Shown in pieces: positions 1-9,998 of a stretch of DNA of 64,000 nucleotides. Both the position numbers and the translations under genes were made by a program. Where the stretch lies: assembly GCF_019703515.2 (NCBI RefSeq), contig NC_059385.1, forward strand, positions 33,218,501 through 33,282,500, given 5' to 3'. The notes beneath the pieces were generated by a model. It saw only the letters and a program-made list of their open reading frames with translations. It did no database searches and was not told where the DNA came from. The stretch is from Myxocyprinus asiaticus. Taxonomy: Eukaryota; Chordata; Actinopteri; Cypriniformes; Catostomidae. Positions within the stretch are counted from its first letter, which is position 1; each line of letters opens with the position of its first letter.

Positions 1-298
1 AGTAACCTGTGGGTTACGCCATCCATGTATTCCTGATAAGAATGAAAATGGTTGCACAGTCCATACAGTTCATTAGAGTTCACAGAGGCTTTATCGTCTA
101 GACAGAGATTGAGGCACGTCTGGGCATAGAACTTCTAGCTAAATCTAAAACTACATTCATCACACATAAACATTTCAAGTTATTGGAAGGCACAGCATTA
201 ACCATAACACAATCCTTTGTTGTTCTTTGGCCATAACACAAAATCAAAGTAGAACCTGACATTGGTTACTAGGAACAAAATGTTAGAGGAAAGGAGGG
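1..298. other. Non-coding tail downstream of the envelope-like ORF
   Basis: No ORF or repeat is convincing here. On the minus strand this lies just 3' of the envelope-like pseudogene, so it is probably 3' untranslated or internal sequence of the same LTR element. Any 3' LTR would lie beyond the window edge. Confidence 0.4.
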
Positions 299-1445
299 TT
301 AAAGGTTAAAAGGCTTATCCTTGGAAATGATGGGGTTAACCTGTGGGATGGGCTCAGACTGGTGTGTAAAACGTGGCTGTATGAGAAGTGAGTCCAGTCT
401 GGCCTGTAGGTGTTGAATGTACCTGTACATGGCGTGTGCAATAATTGCGATGATGATCCAACCACTAAGGAGGAGCCAGAGAGCAACCAAACTGATAGGG
501 TGTTCTTGGTAAGACGACGATCTGCTTATGTGACTAGGAAATATAGTGGAACTTCACTAATTTCATCCCTTCTGCCTGAAGCTGCTGTTGAAAGGTGTCA
601 TCAGCGATGATGCTGTGACCTCTAAATGCGTCCATGATCTCAATTTCTGCGTCATGTTTGTCGACGTTGAGATGATGGAGGACAATATCGTCAATGTGCA
701 CGGTGGCTCCTTGGGGAACCATTAAGAACACCGTTTGGTTTGGTAGCCTTAGTTTAGTGGCTGTATCATGGCTGTCGTATGACATTGGGACTTCGGTGGC
801 TGGATTGTTAACGAGCCAGCGACTGCCTGCTCGCTCTACCTTTGTCTCTGTTCCTTCATCTTTGATGGACATGCTACCATGACACTTGTTCATGGAATTC
901 GGCTATTAGGCCGCAGAGGTAGTTAGTCACCTCTCTAACAAAGAGGTTGCGTTTTGACAAACCCAATGAATGTACTTTGTCTTGGTACACATGTTTAGGT
1001 TAGAGATAAGGTAGAGCGAGGGGTCCTCATCATGGTAGGCGAGTGTTGGTGGTGTTTTGAGGTGAATGTGTGCATTACCTCTCTGAAAACCAACATTAAA
1101 TACAGACTTTAGTCTATATATATTCTGCCTATGACGGTAGATTGAGGATAGATCCTATTTTGAGGTTCTGAGGGTTTACATGGATTGGAATTTCAATGTC
1201 AAACTATATGCCAGGTGTATCTGTGAAGGTTGCACAATGGAGATAGTAGCAGATCTAAGGATTTGTTCAACAAGGTCAAGGGAGACCAGGTAAGCTGGAA
1301 TCCTTCCATCACTCAGACTGTTGACTGAAGAGCTAATTTCCCTGAGGAGGTCCTGCATTAGATCGCTAACGATACACGCATAAGTTGTTTTCTCTAACAA
1401 AGTCCCTAAAGCGTGCAAAGTGTTATTGATAAGAATGGATTGCAA
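299..1445 (-). pseudogene. Envelope-like protein, broken
   Basis: Three open pieces in one direction (1176-1445, about 930-1130 and 534-893, then 299-490) suggest one former reading frame of about 380 residues. The first piece looks alpha-helical, with long Leu/Ile-rich stretches. The middle piece includes the short string HIHLKTPPT, followed by a Cys-containing segment (CQNATSLLE). The last piece begins with a hydrophobic run of about 20 residues (starting VALWLLLSGWIII), a plausible membrane anchor followed by a short tail. Position after the protease and the terminal anchor fit an envelope-type gene of an env-bearing retroelement. I did not identify a fusion peptide or furin site. It has frame changes and stops and is not expected to work. 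The family assignment is inferred; only the anchor and position are seen directly. Confidence 0.5.
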
Positions 1446-1456
1446 ATTTACAGTGA

Positions 1457-2080
1457 CTATAGTACTATGAAGGGTTTTACCCAGGCCCTGTAATTGTTCT
1501 TATTGGAGTCGTCATCTCTGCTGGATTTTTGGACGATGGCGATGTGTGCATCTGAAGCTGGCGAACTGTTTTCTGGACCAAGTGGTCTCGGTATGTCAAC
1601 CTGAGCCCACATGTGTCCACGACGGCAGTCAATGAGCGGAGCCAATCGGTTCAGTAGGTCCTGGCCAACTAACAGTGGTTCCGTATTAATGGGACATATG
1701 TAAACAGGGTCTATTAGCATCATCCCTTGAAAGGTGTCAATCCAGGCCCGTTTTGTGATAGACAACCTATCTTGCGTGTAGCTTGTGATGCTTATGTTGC
1801 AGGTCTCTGTCTATAACGGTTTGCAAAGGGAGAGCTTTTCTCTAGCCACCTCTGCGAAGGTGTTGGAACCCATTAGACTATTTTGGAACCGGTGTCGAGT
1901 AGTGCGTGGGAGCTGAATGACCCATGTGTCAGGCGTTGCCTTACGATACAGATCACCCAAGAAGGTCAGAAAAGGAGGGTGTGGCATGTTAGGAGTGACT
2001 GTTTTGGGGAGCAACTTGGACACTGTTCCCTTTTTCCCGACCAACAGAGTAAACTTTGGCGTTAACGGGAGGGGGTACAT
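1457..2080 (-). pseudogene. Retropepsin-type aspartic protease, frameshifted
   Basis: The minus strand encodes a DTGS active-site motif preceded by hydrophobic residues (ALLDTGS) at 1888-1896. The frame then breaks at once and continues in a second frame as SLMGSNTFAEVA. Further on, LLVGQDLLNRLAPLIDC resembles the region after the flap in retroviral proteases, where a hydrophobic-G-x-D-x-L motif is usual. Two open pieces (1811-2080 and 1457-1765) together match a protease domain of roughly 150-200 residues. It lies 4 bases downstream of the Gag-like ORF, as expected for a Gag-Pro arrangement. The catalytic triplet is intact, but at least one frameshift next to it and a break between the pieces inactivate this copy. 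Confidence 0.65.
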
Positions 2081-2083
2081 CGT

Positions 2084-3439
2084 CTAGTCATACTGACGGG
2101 GTTTCGGCGCGTGTTCCTTTGAGGAGTTCGATGGACCTGGTGAACAACGGATCACATCAAGCTTCGTTACTAACTCAGTCAAGCGTCTCCTTATATCCTC
2201 CATTTCCTCTCTCAAAACTTGTTCTCTGAGGGGATTTGAAACCTTGCCTACCCACTCACCTTCTTGTTTGGGTTTTCGTTCGAACCGCGCATTTCCTTTC
2301 GGCCGGCGAACATTTTGTTGTTTAGGCCTGCTGTGACCCTGGGGGTGTGTCTGGTTACCACCCCCCTGGTTCTGTTGCCTACCCTGCTGGCGGGGTGATC
2401 GGCACCTCTGGGGTCCTGTTCTAGCATTCACCTTAACGCGAGGCATTTCGTTGCCTTCAAGCAGTAGGTCTGCATATGAGGCTAGGATCCCCAGGGCTCT
2501 GGCATCGCCTTCATGCCCTCGGGCAGGGCGCACACGTATCTCCCATGCCAGTTGCGCGTATCTGCTGATTTCCTGCATGGTGGGGTTGCCCATTCTGCAG
2601 TGCATCGTGACGTCATATCGCACACACTTGTGGAGGTTGTGAAGGAAAAGAGACTTGAAAGCTCGTTCCTCCTCCAGGCCTGGTTCGTTACTTCCTTGGA
2701 AGTACATGGTTCTCAGGCATCTATAATACTCATGCGGAGGCTCGTGCCTCTTCTGAGTGATGGCGAAAGCAGCTATGGTAGCAGAGGCTTCGTCGATATA
2801 CAGCGAATACTCCTCGCGTAGGGCTTTACACAGAGCTGAGTAGCGGTTTCTTGTACCAGTCAGTAGCGTTTCCATGAACACATGGACACTCCTTACCATG
2901 GCCTTCCATATGAGCTTGAGTTTTTCACGCGACGAAGCGTAAGGCAAGTCAATCAGGCAGTGCTCAATTTCCCTAAAATAATTGTCGATGTTTGAATCTT
3001 GATTACTTGGGTCAAAGCGTTCTATGTCCCCTGCGAGGGACTCGAGTTGTCGGATTCGCAAGCGTTGGTGTCGGTATGACCACGGGTCGTCCGAGTCATC
3101 CGAAACACCATAGTCACTCAGATCGCTATAGCGATGAGGACGACTTCCTCCCCTTCGTGGTGGGGAAGGAGTCCAGTCGACGCGTGGGGGTGGACCCCGG
3201 GTTGTGTACAGCTCCCTGGCTAATGGGATCTTCAAGCCGCTTACACCACTCTGGGCTTGAAAATAATTGTACCCCCTCCGTGGTGTGGAATCAGTCGGTT
3301 TGAAATGCAAGGTGGCGTGATTGAAAACTGACTGAGGAGGGCAACTATAAGGAGGGGCACCTGCATCCAACCAGCGGGCCGCTGGAGGAGCTTGAAAGGT
3401 GAGAGACTGTACCACTGGGGGCAGCTCGGCTCCTAGCAT
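2084..3439 (-). CDS. Gag-like structural protein of LTR retroelement
   Basis: Intact 451-residue frame. The N-terminal third is Pro/Arg-rich and disordered. Residues about 125-310 form a helical block with a capsid-like retrotransposon-gag character (FDPSNQDSNIDNYFREIEH, then EYYRCLRTMYF). The C-terminal part (about 335-405) is very rich in Arg, Gly, Gln and Pro and probably binds nucleic acid. It has no CCHC zinc knuckle, unlike most Gag proteins; Gly/Arg-rich boxes without a knuckle are known in foamy-virus Gag. It ends with a short predicted coiled coil (about 415-435). Upstream is a separate coiled-coil ORF in another frame, and downstream is the protease. Being open for 451 codons, it may be the least decayed part of the element, but expression is not shown. 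Confidence 0.6.
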   Translation of the reverse strand: MLGAELPPVVQSLTFQAPPAARWLDAGAPPYSCPPQSVFNHATLHFKPTDSTPRRGYNYFQAQSGVSGLKIPLARELYTTRGPPPRVDWTPSPPRRGGSRPHRYSDLSDYGVSDDSDDPWSYRHQRLRIRQLESLAGDIERFDPSNQDSNIDNYFREIEHCLIDLPYASSREKLKLIWKAMVRSVHVFMETLLTGTRNRYSALCKALREEYSLYIDEASATIAAFAITQKRHEPPHEYYRCLRTMYFQGSNEPGLEEERAFKSLFLHNLHKCVRYDVTMHCRMGNPTMQEISRYAQLAWEIRVRPARGHEGDARALGILASYADLLLEGNEMPRVKVNARTGPQRCRSPRQQGRQQNQGGGNQTHPQGHSRPKQQNVRRPKGNARFERKPKQEGEWVGKVSNPLREQVLREEMEDIRRRLTELVTKLDVIRCSPGPSNSSKEHAPKPRQYD

Positions 3440-3468
3440 TTGTCTCTGGGTTTCTCAGGGGCACACTT

Positions 3469-3993
3469 CTATGCGTAGCCCTCTTCTATGTTAGATGTTG
3501 TGCTGTGCGTTTCAGCTGCATTTACCGGATCTGACACTACTTTTAGCTGGGCAGCTTGAAGCTGCCTGCGCAGGGTTTCGTTTTCCTCCTGCATCCGGGC
3601 ATTATCTTCCTGTGCCTGGACTTTCTCAGTTTGGGTGCACCTAACGTCTTGGAGCAGGCTGAGATTTTCCTTCTGCACCGCTTGGTAGCTGCTCTGCAGC
3701 TGGGCGAGCTGGGCCTGGTGCTCGGCGGTTTGCAGTTGGATTTTGCGGTGATGAAGGAGGAACATTTGGCCCACAAGGTCCAGGATTGTGCGCATTGGCT
3801 TTCCGATCGGGTTGTTGACATAATCAACTAGTTCCTGCAATGCTTCATCACAACGACTAATATTGTAGCCGTTAAGGTCCTCTCTCTCCTCTACGGAGAG
3901 ACGGAGGACAGCAGCGACTACATCTTGCAGCGCTGGGTCGACTAACCTCTGTGGGGCTTCAGCTCCAGTCACGCAGGGCGATTGGTGACTCAT
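3469..3993 (-). CDS. Coiled-coil ORF upstream of gag
   Basis: A 174-residue frame starting with MSHQSPCVTGAEAPQ. Residues about 75-160 are a long heptad-like stretch rich in Gln, Glu, Leu and Ala, typical of a coiled coil. It sits 29 bases upstream of the Gag-like ORF in a different frame, in the position of a Gag leader or matrix region. Either it is the N-terminal part of Gag split by a frameshift, or a separate small accessory protein. I do not recognise a named family. Confidence 0.5.
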   Translation of the reverse strand: MSHQSPCVTGAEAPQRLVDPALQDVVAAVLRLSVEEREDLNGYNISRCDEALQELVDYVNNPIGKPMRTILDLVGQMFLLHHRKIQLQTAEHQAQLAQLQSSYQAVQKENLSLLQDVRCTQTEKVQAQEDNARMQEENETLRRQLQAAQLKVVSDPVNAAETHSTTSNIEEGYA

Positions 3994-4422
3994 TTTACTG
4001 GGGCCGTAAAAATTCTTGTGACAGTGGCTCTGATAGCTTGTTGTTTTACAGTTGATATAATGCTAGCACAAACGTACAGGTGAGAGGCTTCGACCTGTGG
4101 CTTACGGTCTACTGTTATGTAATGTGCAAATTTCACTGTGTTCTCTCTTTGGTGGACGTCAATGAAGTGACTTGGCACCTCTCTGTAACATTTAGATGAA
4201 AGCATTAGGAGTTAAATAACAACAACAGCACGTTTTAAGCAGACTATAGTAAATTTACCAACCCCTAATTCACTCTTAAGAGCTTTTTCACACCACACTG
4301 GCTTATGTTTGGCAAGTTTTGAGGAGTAAATTGTCAAACAGAACCAAACTTTGAAGTAATGATTTAAATTATTACTTTGGATTCTTATGCATACACACTG
4401 TGACAGAACTGGCACGTAGGAT

Positions 4423-4440
4423 GCCTCACACGGGGCACCA
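4423..4440 (-). promoter_or_regulatory. Primer-binding-site-like sequence
   Basis: Read on the minus strand this begins TGGTGCCCCG, starting with the TGG that pairs with a tRNA CCA end. It lies between LTR-like sequence and the gag ORFs, where a primer-binding site belongs. I could not assign the tRNA. The solo LTR at 25942-28037 also contains TGGTGCCCCG internally (about 27616-27626), so this may instead be LTR sequence joined by a deletion. Confidence 0.35.
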
Positions 4441-5737
4441 ATTATTATGTGTGTGTGTAAGGAGGGATGCGCACAAAATGGCGGACGTAACTCTCGTGGA
4501 AAGTACGTCACGCGAGACTTCCGACCAGGGAATATGACCGCGAATGGGGGCGGCGAGAAACCAGTCAATGGCGTCTACCAGTTACCGCGTGTATCCACTT
4601 GTACGATAGCTTAGGGACAAAGCAGGGCTTTAGCATTAAGCTATCTAGGAGCCATAAATGTGTGCCAGAATGTTTGTGAGGGGTCGCGTGCGTGTGTGTG
4701 TGTGTGTGTGTGTGGTTAGTACGAGAGAGAGAGAGAGAGAGAGAGAAGTGACGGCCCTAAAGCCGATTTCACGATCGTGGGAGAGAAAGCAGCTGTTAGT
4801 TCATCGCTCAGAGACGCGATGGACGGCTCGTAAACAGTCCCGCGTACTTTGACTCTTTAATGGATGAACTCAGTTTACCTGTCTCACCCGCGATGGCGAA
4901 ATTGCACAACAGTCCAATTTGGTTGGACCACAATACAGCAAAACAAATTCGTGATAATTAATACCCTGAGTATTAATAATGAGCGGACATGGCGGTCCGT
5001 AAACTGTACAAGCAAAAACCTTGAAACACAAGAATAACACACTATAATATTCTATCTCTGCCCAGATGTAAACCTCTTACTTGAATCGCATGAGGACACA
5101 GGTAGAATGTGTTTTCCTCTGTCCTTTAACTCTGACCCGGTTCCTTGAGGCTCAGGTGATGACGGGAGGCCGTTTCCTCACTCTGTCGGCGGGCGGTACG
5201 GCTGTTGATTCTCGGCGGGCTGGCGGAGAACTCAGAAATGTCGACTTGATTGAAGAGGGAAGAGAAATCTTTAATCTCTTCACTTCTGTAGGCAAACAGA
5301 TGAAGATGTGAATTGCTCGGCGGTCTCCTTCGGATCCGTTAGAGTGTTCGGTTGAACACAGAGTAATCTCAACTCGTCCAGCGAGATGGAGATTGTATGG
5401 CTACAGTTTCAAGTCGGACGTTACTTTCTTGTGCCACGAGGTTGCACATGAGTGCACCGATGATCTGTGTCCGCACACTGCAAACAAAGTTGCTGGAAGC
5501 AAATCCTGGAAGAATTTCAGAGGTATTTCAACTCCTGATGATGTCATGTTTGAGGGACATTCTGTTGTGTGCCTCATCCAATAGGAGTTGAGAGTTCGAT
5601 CCTTTAGTGAGCAAGGCTTCATGGGATTTGTAGTTTATCAGTATAATTTACGACTTGGAATGTGGGGGCTTGAGTTAGGTTTTTACGACTGTGTTAGGCC
5701 TGCCTTTGTCTTCTGTCTGAATGCATGAGGCCCAACA
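4441..5737 (-). repeat. Partial LTR of the same family as the solo LTRs
   Basis: Reading down the minus strand it starts TGTTGGGCC at 5737 and follows the sequence of the solo LTRs at 9999-11751 and 25942-28037, including the GT/GA microsatellite zone. It stops near 4441 without the final portion (about 700 bp) that contains the AATAAA signal and ends CCCTACA in the solo copies. It is either truncated or joined by deletion to the internal region. Confidence 0.65.
4688..4746. repeat. (GT)n followed by (GA)n microsatellite
   Basis: A GT run at about 4688-4714 and a GA run at about 4722-4746, inside the LTR. The same compound run recurs in the other LTR copies at about 10745-10790, 26980-27020 and 28600-28660, so it belongs to the LTR consensus. 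Confidence 0.9.
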
Positions 5738-5749
5738 GTTGTCATAATT

Positions 5750-6490
5750 ACTCTAGCTCTGACAAGCATCTGACATTTTCGATGCTGTCAGAAGAAGAAT
5801 TACCCTCAACCCCAATCACGCCTGAAAAACCTAAAGAGCGGTAAAGGCGAATAACAGATTACATCGTAACAAAGCACTCCGAGTTAATCAACACGAGGCT
5901 GGATAAACTGAGTCCATGATTCAGGATAATACAACTCACATCACTGGCTTGAGAGAACAAATTAACTCTGTGTGTGAGGAGATGCATGAGGTGAAATGTA
6001 AAGTTTCTGAACTCGAGTTTATGATCACGGAGGAGAAAAATGAGTGACTCTAATGGAATATCGCATCATTGAGATGGTTCGCTATTCTAGATGCTGGAAT
6101 TTGAAACTACATGGGCTATCAGAAAACATTGATGATAAAGGTGTGAGGGAAGAAGTGATTTGTGTTTGTCAAAGCCTACTGCCAGAGCATTCTGAGCTGC
6201 TTCTGATGGTGACCGACACTGTGCACCGTGTCGGTATTAAGAGACCAAACGCAACCCGCATCATGCAGTTCTCTTCCCGCGTGCATCGAGCAGCAGTATG
6301 GGCTGCAGCGAAGAACTCTCAGTTTCTAGAGAGACAACGGCCTGCGCTTCAGGGAGGCCCTTTGCAAAGCCGACCGAGAAAGCAGAATGAAGTTGTGGCT
6401 GCCGGTAGATGAGGCACAGAAGGCTGGGAAGATCACTCACTTCGTCAGTGGTCGAGCATTTATGAGAGGGGGTAAAATCTTTCCGTGGCA
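5750..6490 (+). pseudogene. LINE ORF1-type protein relic
   Basis: From about 5880 to 6040 the sequence encodes a coiled-coil-like stretch, followed at 6044-6412 by an open piece with motifs seen in fish LINE ORF1 (L1 transposase-22-like) proteins: a Trp-Asn-Leu-x-Leu-x-Gly core (CWNLKLHGLSEN), then DTVHRVG, and RAAVWAAAKNSQFL. Near 6340 the frame shifts; the continuation in another frame (KLWLPVDEAQKAGK, then GRAFMRGGKIFP) completes the domain. No ORF2 follows; the next sequence is non-coding and then a DIRS fragment. Such ORF1 proteins act as nucleic-acid-binding chaperones for LINE RNA. Frameshifts and stops show that this copy is dead. Confidence 0.6.
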
Positions 6491-7012
6491 GGGAGAGCTG
6501 CCATGGGACCTTTCACCACCGCAGACAGCTCTCACTCGGCTCTCACTCGAACCTGCCACCACCAACGGCAGCTCTCACTCGGCTATCATTCGTCCTGCCA
6601 CTGCTGCAGACAGCTCTCCCTGGCTCCATCACTGTTTAAACGTCTTCTTCCTGATCATCACCGTTATCTGCGCCTCCCTCTTGATCCATCAGAAGTACAG
6701 ATAGCTCCAATTCGCACTGTCACCATTACTTGCACCTCTCTTGCGATCTGTCTCCATATACACACATGCGCATGTACTGTTTCCATACACTAGGATATTT
6801 AAAACATTAATATGCATATTCTGTTGCCTCTACAATCCTCTTTTTTTCTTTTGCACAAGAAAACTTGATCCAACCTCACAATGTACAGCCTACATCGCTT
6901 CAACATATGCAGATGTGCAACTTGCACAACAGTAAAAATAGATGTAGTATACACTTTAACATAGTTCTAGCTCACTGCGAATTGTCTGTATGTATTGTCT
7001 ATATTACTTGTT
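6491..7012. other. Non-coding stretch between ORF1 relic and DIRS fragment
   Basis: Contains imperfect short repeats around a CAGCTCTCACTCGGCT motif at about 6525-6630 and AT-rich sequence after 6780. I see no supported gene. It may be LINE-derived 3' sequence. Confidence 0.4.
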
Positions 7013-7345
7013 CCCTGTCTGTCACTCACTCAACGTTGTGTCGATGTAGTGATATTAGGGGTTCGATCTTGAGAGCCCCAATCACCTTTGCTTAAAATAG
7101 GAAAGGCCAATGAAAATTGGCGAGTGGAATTTGCATGCCACTCTCTGCCCCGGACATACGGGTATAAAAGGAGATGGCGTGCATCACTCATTCAGATTTT
7201 TTCTTCGGAGCCGAATGCATGTGTGTGTGTGTGTGTGTTCGTCCTCTCACCTCTTGCTATGCTGCTGTATTTTTACGGCGCATATCAGCGGTCACCCTCG
7301 CACGGTTGACCTTAGTCCTATGTTGATAAGGGGCACTCGACGTGT
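7013..7345 (+). mobile_element. Detached DIRS-type terminal repeat fragment
   Basis: Closely related to the terminal region of the DIRS element at 36786-37180: both share CAACGTTGTGTCGATGTAGT, TGGCGAGTGGAATTTGCATG and a TATA-box block. No recombinase or reverse transcriptase sequence is attached here. The 3' part includes a short GT microsatellite (about 7220-7238). Confidence 0.65.
7163..7170 (+). promoter_or_regulatory. TATA box in DIRS terminal fragment
   Basis: TATAAAAG in the context GGGTATAAAAGGAG, conserved at 36973-36980 in the other DIRS terminal region. Its position about 30 bases before a shared CACTCATTCAG block fits a core promoter. Activity is inferred only. Confidence 0.55.
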
Positions 7346-7358
7346 CACCGTGTGAAAT

Positions 7359-8130
7359 TTGGGGTCCACTGGAGCTCAGGGAGCAAAGTTAGAGTGCATC
7401 CCACGTACAATTTACACCATTCAATTTCACAGCGGGTCCATGGACACGACTCCAAAAGGTCCAAATGACTCCAATTTGAAATCTTTAGCTTCTCAGGGGC
7501 CCCTAAGACAGTGTACAAAGTTTCAAGTCCAAATGACTTCGTTAAGTGCTTAATTGGCTGACTTCTGTATGAAAAGTGACAGTTATTTTCTGGAATATTT
7601 TTTTTGATTTTTTTAAAGTACTTTCCAATCTCTGAGGGACACAGATTTTTAATATGTTGTTTCTGAGGGCCAAATGATGAAGCATTCGAAGCCCCCAGGT
7701 CTTTGCACCAATTTTAAGGCCGTCCATGAAACTGTTGTGGAATTAAATAGGATCAATGGGCAAGTTGGACGTCATCCCTCATGGACCAATGCCAGAGTGC
7801 ATCCCACATACAATTTATGCCATTCATGTCTGTGATGCTTTCATGGACACCACTCAGAATGCTCCAACTGACTCCAATATTAAATCTGTTTCTTCTCAGG
7901 GGCCCCTTAGACAGTGTGAAAAGTTTGAAGTCTTTTTGACATGGTTAAGACTTCTTTTTGACATGCTTATTGGCTGACCTGTGAGTGTAATGTGACAATA
8001 ATTTTTCAGGAATATTTTACTTGATTTTTTTTTTACAGTACTTGCCTAACACTGAGGGACATGAGTTTTTAATATGTTGTATCTGAAGGCCCCACGAAGG
8101 AGTATTCGACACCTGAAGTTGCTGGCATAT
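7359..8130. repeat. Tandem duplication of a roughly 395-bp unit
   Basis: Two diverged copies (about 7359-7735 and 7756-8130) share in order CAGAGTGCATCCCACRTACA-like sequence, a GGACACSACTC block, TTCTCAGGGGCCCCT, and a TTTTTAATATGTTGT block before the end. No gene is supported; short ORFs in the two copies are homologous but differ by many changes. Confidence 0.7.
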
Positions 8131-8204
8131 TTAAGGGTTTTTTCACTGAATCATACAGGAAGTGCCCACTTCCAATGTTTTTTAACAGCGCCAAACACAT
8201 GGTT

Positions 8205-9200
8205 CGTGGACAGTAATTTATTAAGCAAATTATGCATATTTATGAATTTTAACTTGCATAAACATGTTGTATTGTGTATTCTGAGTGCTGACAAGGGGAT
8301 TTTATCAATCAAATTGAATGTAAATGTTACTTAAATTCTTTAAAATGAATTGTCCATGAACCTAGTGTTGAGTCTCCATGGAAAAAATTGCTTTTGGACA
8401 TTTAATTTTTTAAGCAGATTATGCATATTTATGAGTTGTAACCTGCATAAGCATGTTGTATTGTGTATTCTGAGTGCTGACAAGGAGATTTTATAAATAA
8501 AATTGAATGTAAATGTTACTTAAATTCTTTAAAATGAATTGTCCATGAACCTAGTGTTGAGTCTCCATAGAACAAATTGCTTTTGGACACTTGCATTTCT
8601 TCAGCAAATTATGCATATTTATGAGTTGTAAGATGCATAAACATGTTCTGTACAATGTGTTGAGTGCTGACAAGGGGATATTATCAATAAAATTGAATGT
8701 AAATGTTATTTAAAGTCTTTAAAATTAATTGTCCATGAACCTAGTATTGAGTCTCCATAGAACAAATTGCTTTTGGACACTTTCATTTTTAAGCAAATTA
8801 TGCATATTTATGAGTTGTAAGTTACATAAATGTGTTTTTACAGTATGTTGAGTGCTGACAAGGGGATTTTATCAATACAATTTAATGTAAATGATACTTA
8901 AAGTCACAAAAATGAATTATCCACAAACCTAGTATTGAGTCACGTAGTATTGAATAAATGTACATAATAAAGTGTACTGTACTGCCCCACTCCAACCTCA
9001 ATTGCATGCATAGACTTGAATTTGGAGTCCCACACCCTTACTCCAAATTCAAGTCTATTACAATGGTAATGATTATTAATTGAGCATTGAGTCTCCATAG
9101 AACAAATTGCTTTTGGACACTTTAATTTTTTAAGTAAATGATGCATATTTATGAGTTGTAAGTTGCATAAACATGATGTATTGTGTACCCCTTTTAGTTT
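8205..9200. repeat. Tandem repeat, unit about 190 bp
   Basis: The motif AATTATGCATATTTATGA recurs at about 8228, 8416, 8607 and 8798, with a diverged copy near 9140. Between copies lie GAGTGCTGACAAGG and GTCCATGAACCTAGT-type blocks. Roughly five units; the last is separated by an unrelated piece at about 8945-9080. Confidence 0.8.
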
Positions 9201-9689
9201 TTTTGGATGAAATTTTTGACTTCCTCAGATCTTCCTGAAATTCACACCATAGAAATAGGAGGCTGAGATTAGAACAGGAGCACAGGTTTCACCTTCCTAA
9301 GTCTATCCAGAGCTGAGATCTGGACATCCCATGTACAATTTATCCCATTCAAAATTGTAGGTGGTTCGTGGACAGTAAAGTTTTGAGGTTTTGAAGGGTG
9401 TATGTTGTTCAGGGGTCATCATAGAGTCACCTAAATGTGATTTTGAGTCATAAATTTGATCCTGGAGTTATAAAAATGATGTCCACCAAACACCTATTTT
9501 AGCCCATTAAATAGATTGGAAGTGGGATGGTCCACCGGCAATTTATTTGCATTGCATGAAATAGTCACTTAGTGGACATTAGTTTTATAAGTTACAGGAT
9601 CAGTTTATGTACTAAATATCATATTTAAGTGACTAAAGGGGTGTTCATAAAAAACACAATGTTTATGAAACTTACAACTAATAAATATG
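9201..9689. other. Unassigned sequence between two tandem arrays
   Basis: No ORF of interest. Short pieces resemble both neighbouring arrays (for example TATGCATAATTTGC in inverted orientation near 9690), suggesting degenerate repeat material. Confidence 0.4.
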
Positions 9690-9998
9690 CATAATTTGCT
9701 TAAAAATGAAAGTATACACCTATACAATAAATTAGAAATGGACATTTAGTATGTTGGTGGACACAGGGGTAATAGACCAATACAATAAATTGGAAATGGA
9801 CATTTAGTATGTTGGTTCACACAGGGATAATAGACCAATACAATATATTGGAAATGGACATTTAGGGTTAATACACATACAATAAATTGGAAATGGACAT
9901 TTATTATGTTGGTATGCAATAAATTAGAAATGGACATTTAGTATGTTGGTGGACACAGGGTAAAGAGACCTATGCAATAAATTGGAAATGGACATTTA
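9690..9998. repeat. Tandem repeat, unit about 58 bp (left part)
   Basis: Copies of AATAAATTGGAAATGGACAT followed by TTAGTATGTTGGTGGACACAGG and a GTAATAGACC block. The array is split by the solo LTR at 9999-11751 and resumes at 11752. Confidence 0.85.

Larger units (their letters stand above)
1..5737 (-). mobile_element. Decayed LTR retroelement (LTR, gag, protease, envelope-like; no pol)
   Basis: On the minus strand the order is LTR-like sequence (5737 to about 4441), a TGG-starting primer-binding-like site, a coiled-coil ORF, a Gag-like ORF, an aspartic protease and an envelope-like reading frame ending in a membrane segment. This is the order of a retrovirus or env-bearing Ty3-type element. 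No reverse transcriptase, RNase H or integrase motif is found between the protease remnant (ending near 1457) and the envelope-like frame (starting near 1445), so pol is deleted or was never present. The LTR assignment rests on adjacency and on similarity to the solo LTRs at 9999-11751, 25942-28037 and 25755-29945. Those solo copies carry about 700 bp more at the internal side, so the junction here is rearranged. A 3' LTR is not seen. Confidence 0.6.

Noticed and set aside
4658..4852. ORF with a run of alternating Arg and Glu
   Set aside because: It translates the GA/GT microsatellite of the LTR; the other LTR copies do not keep the frame.
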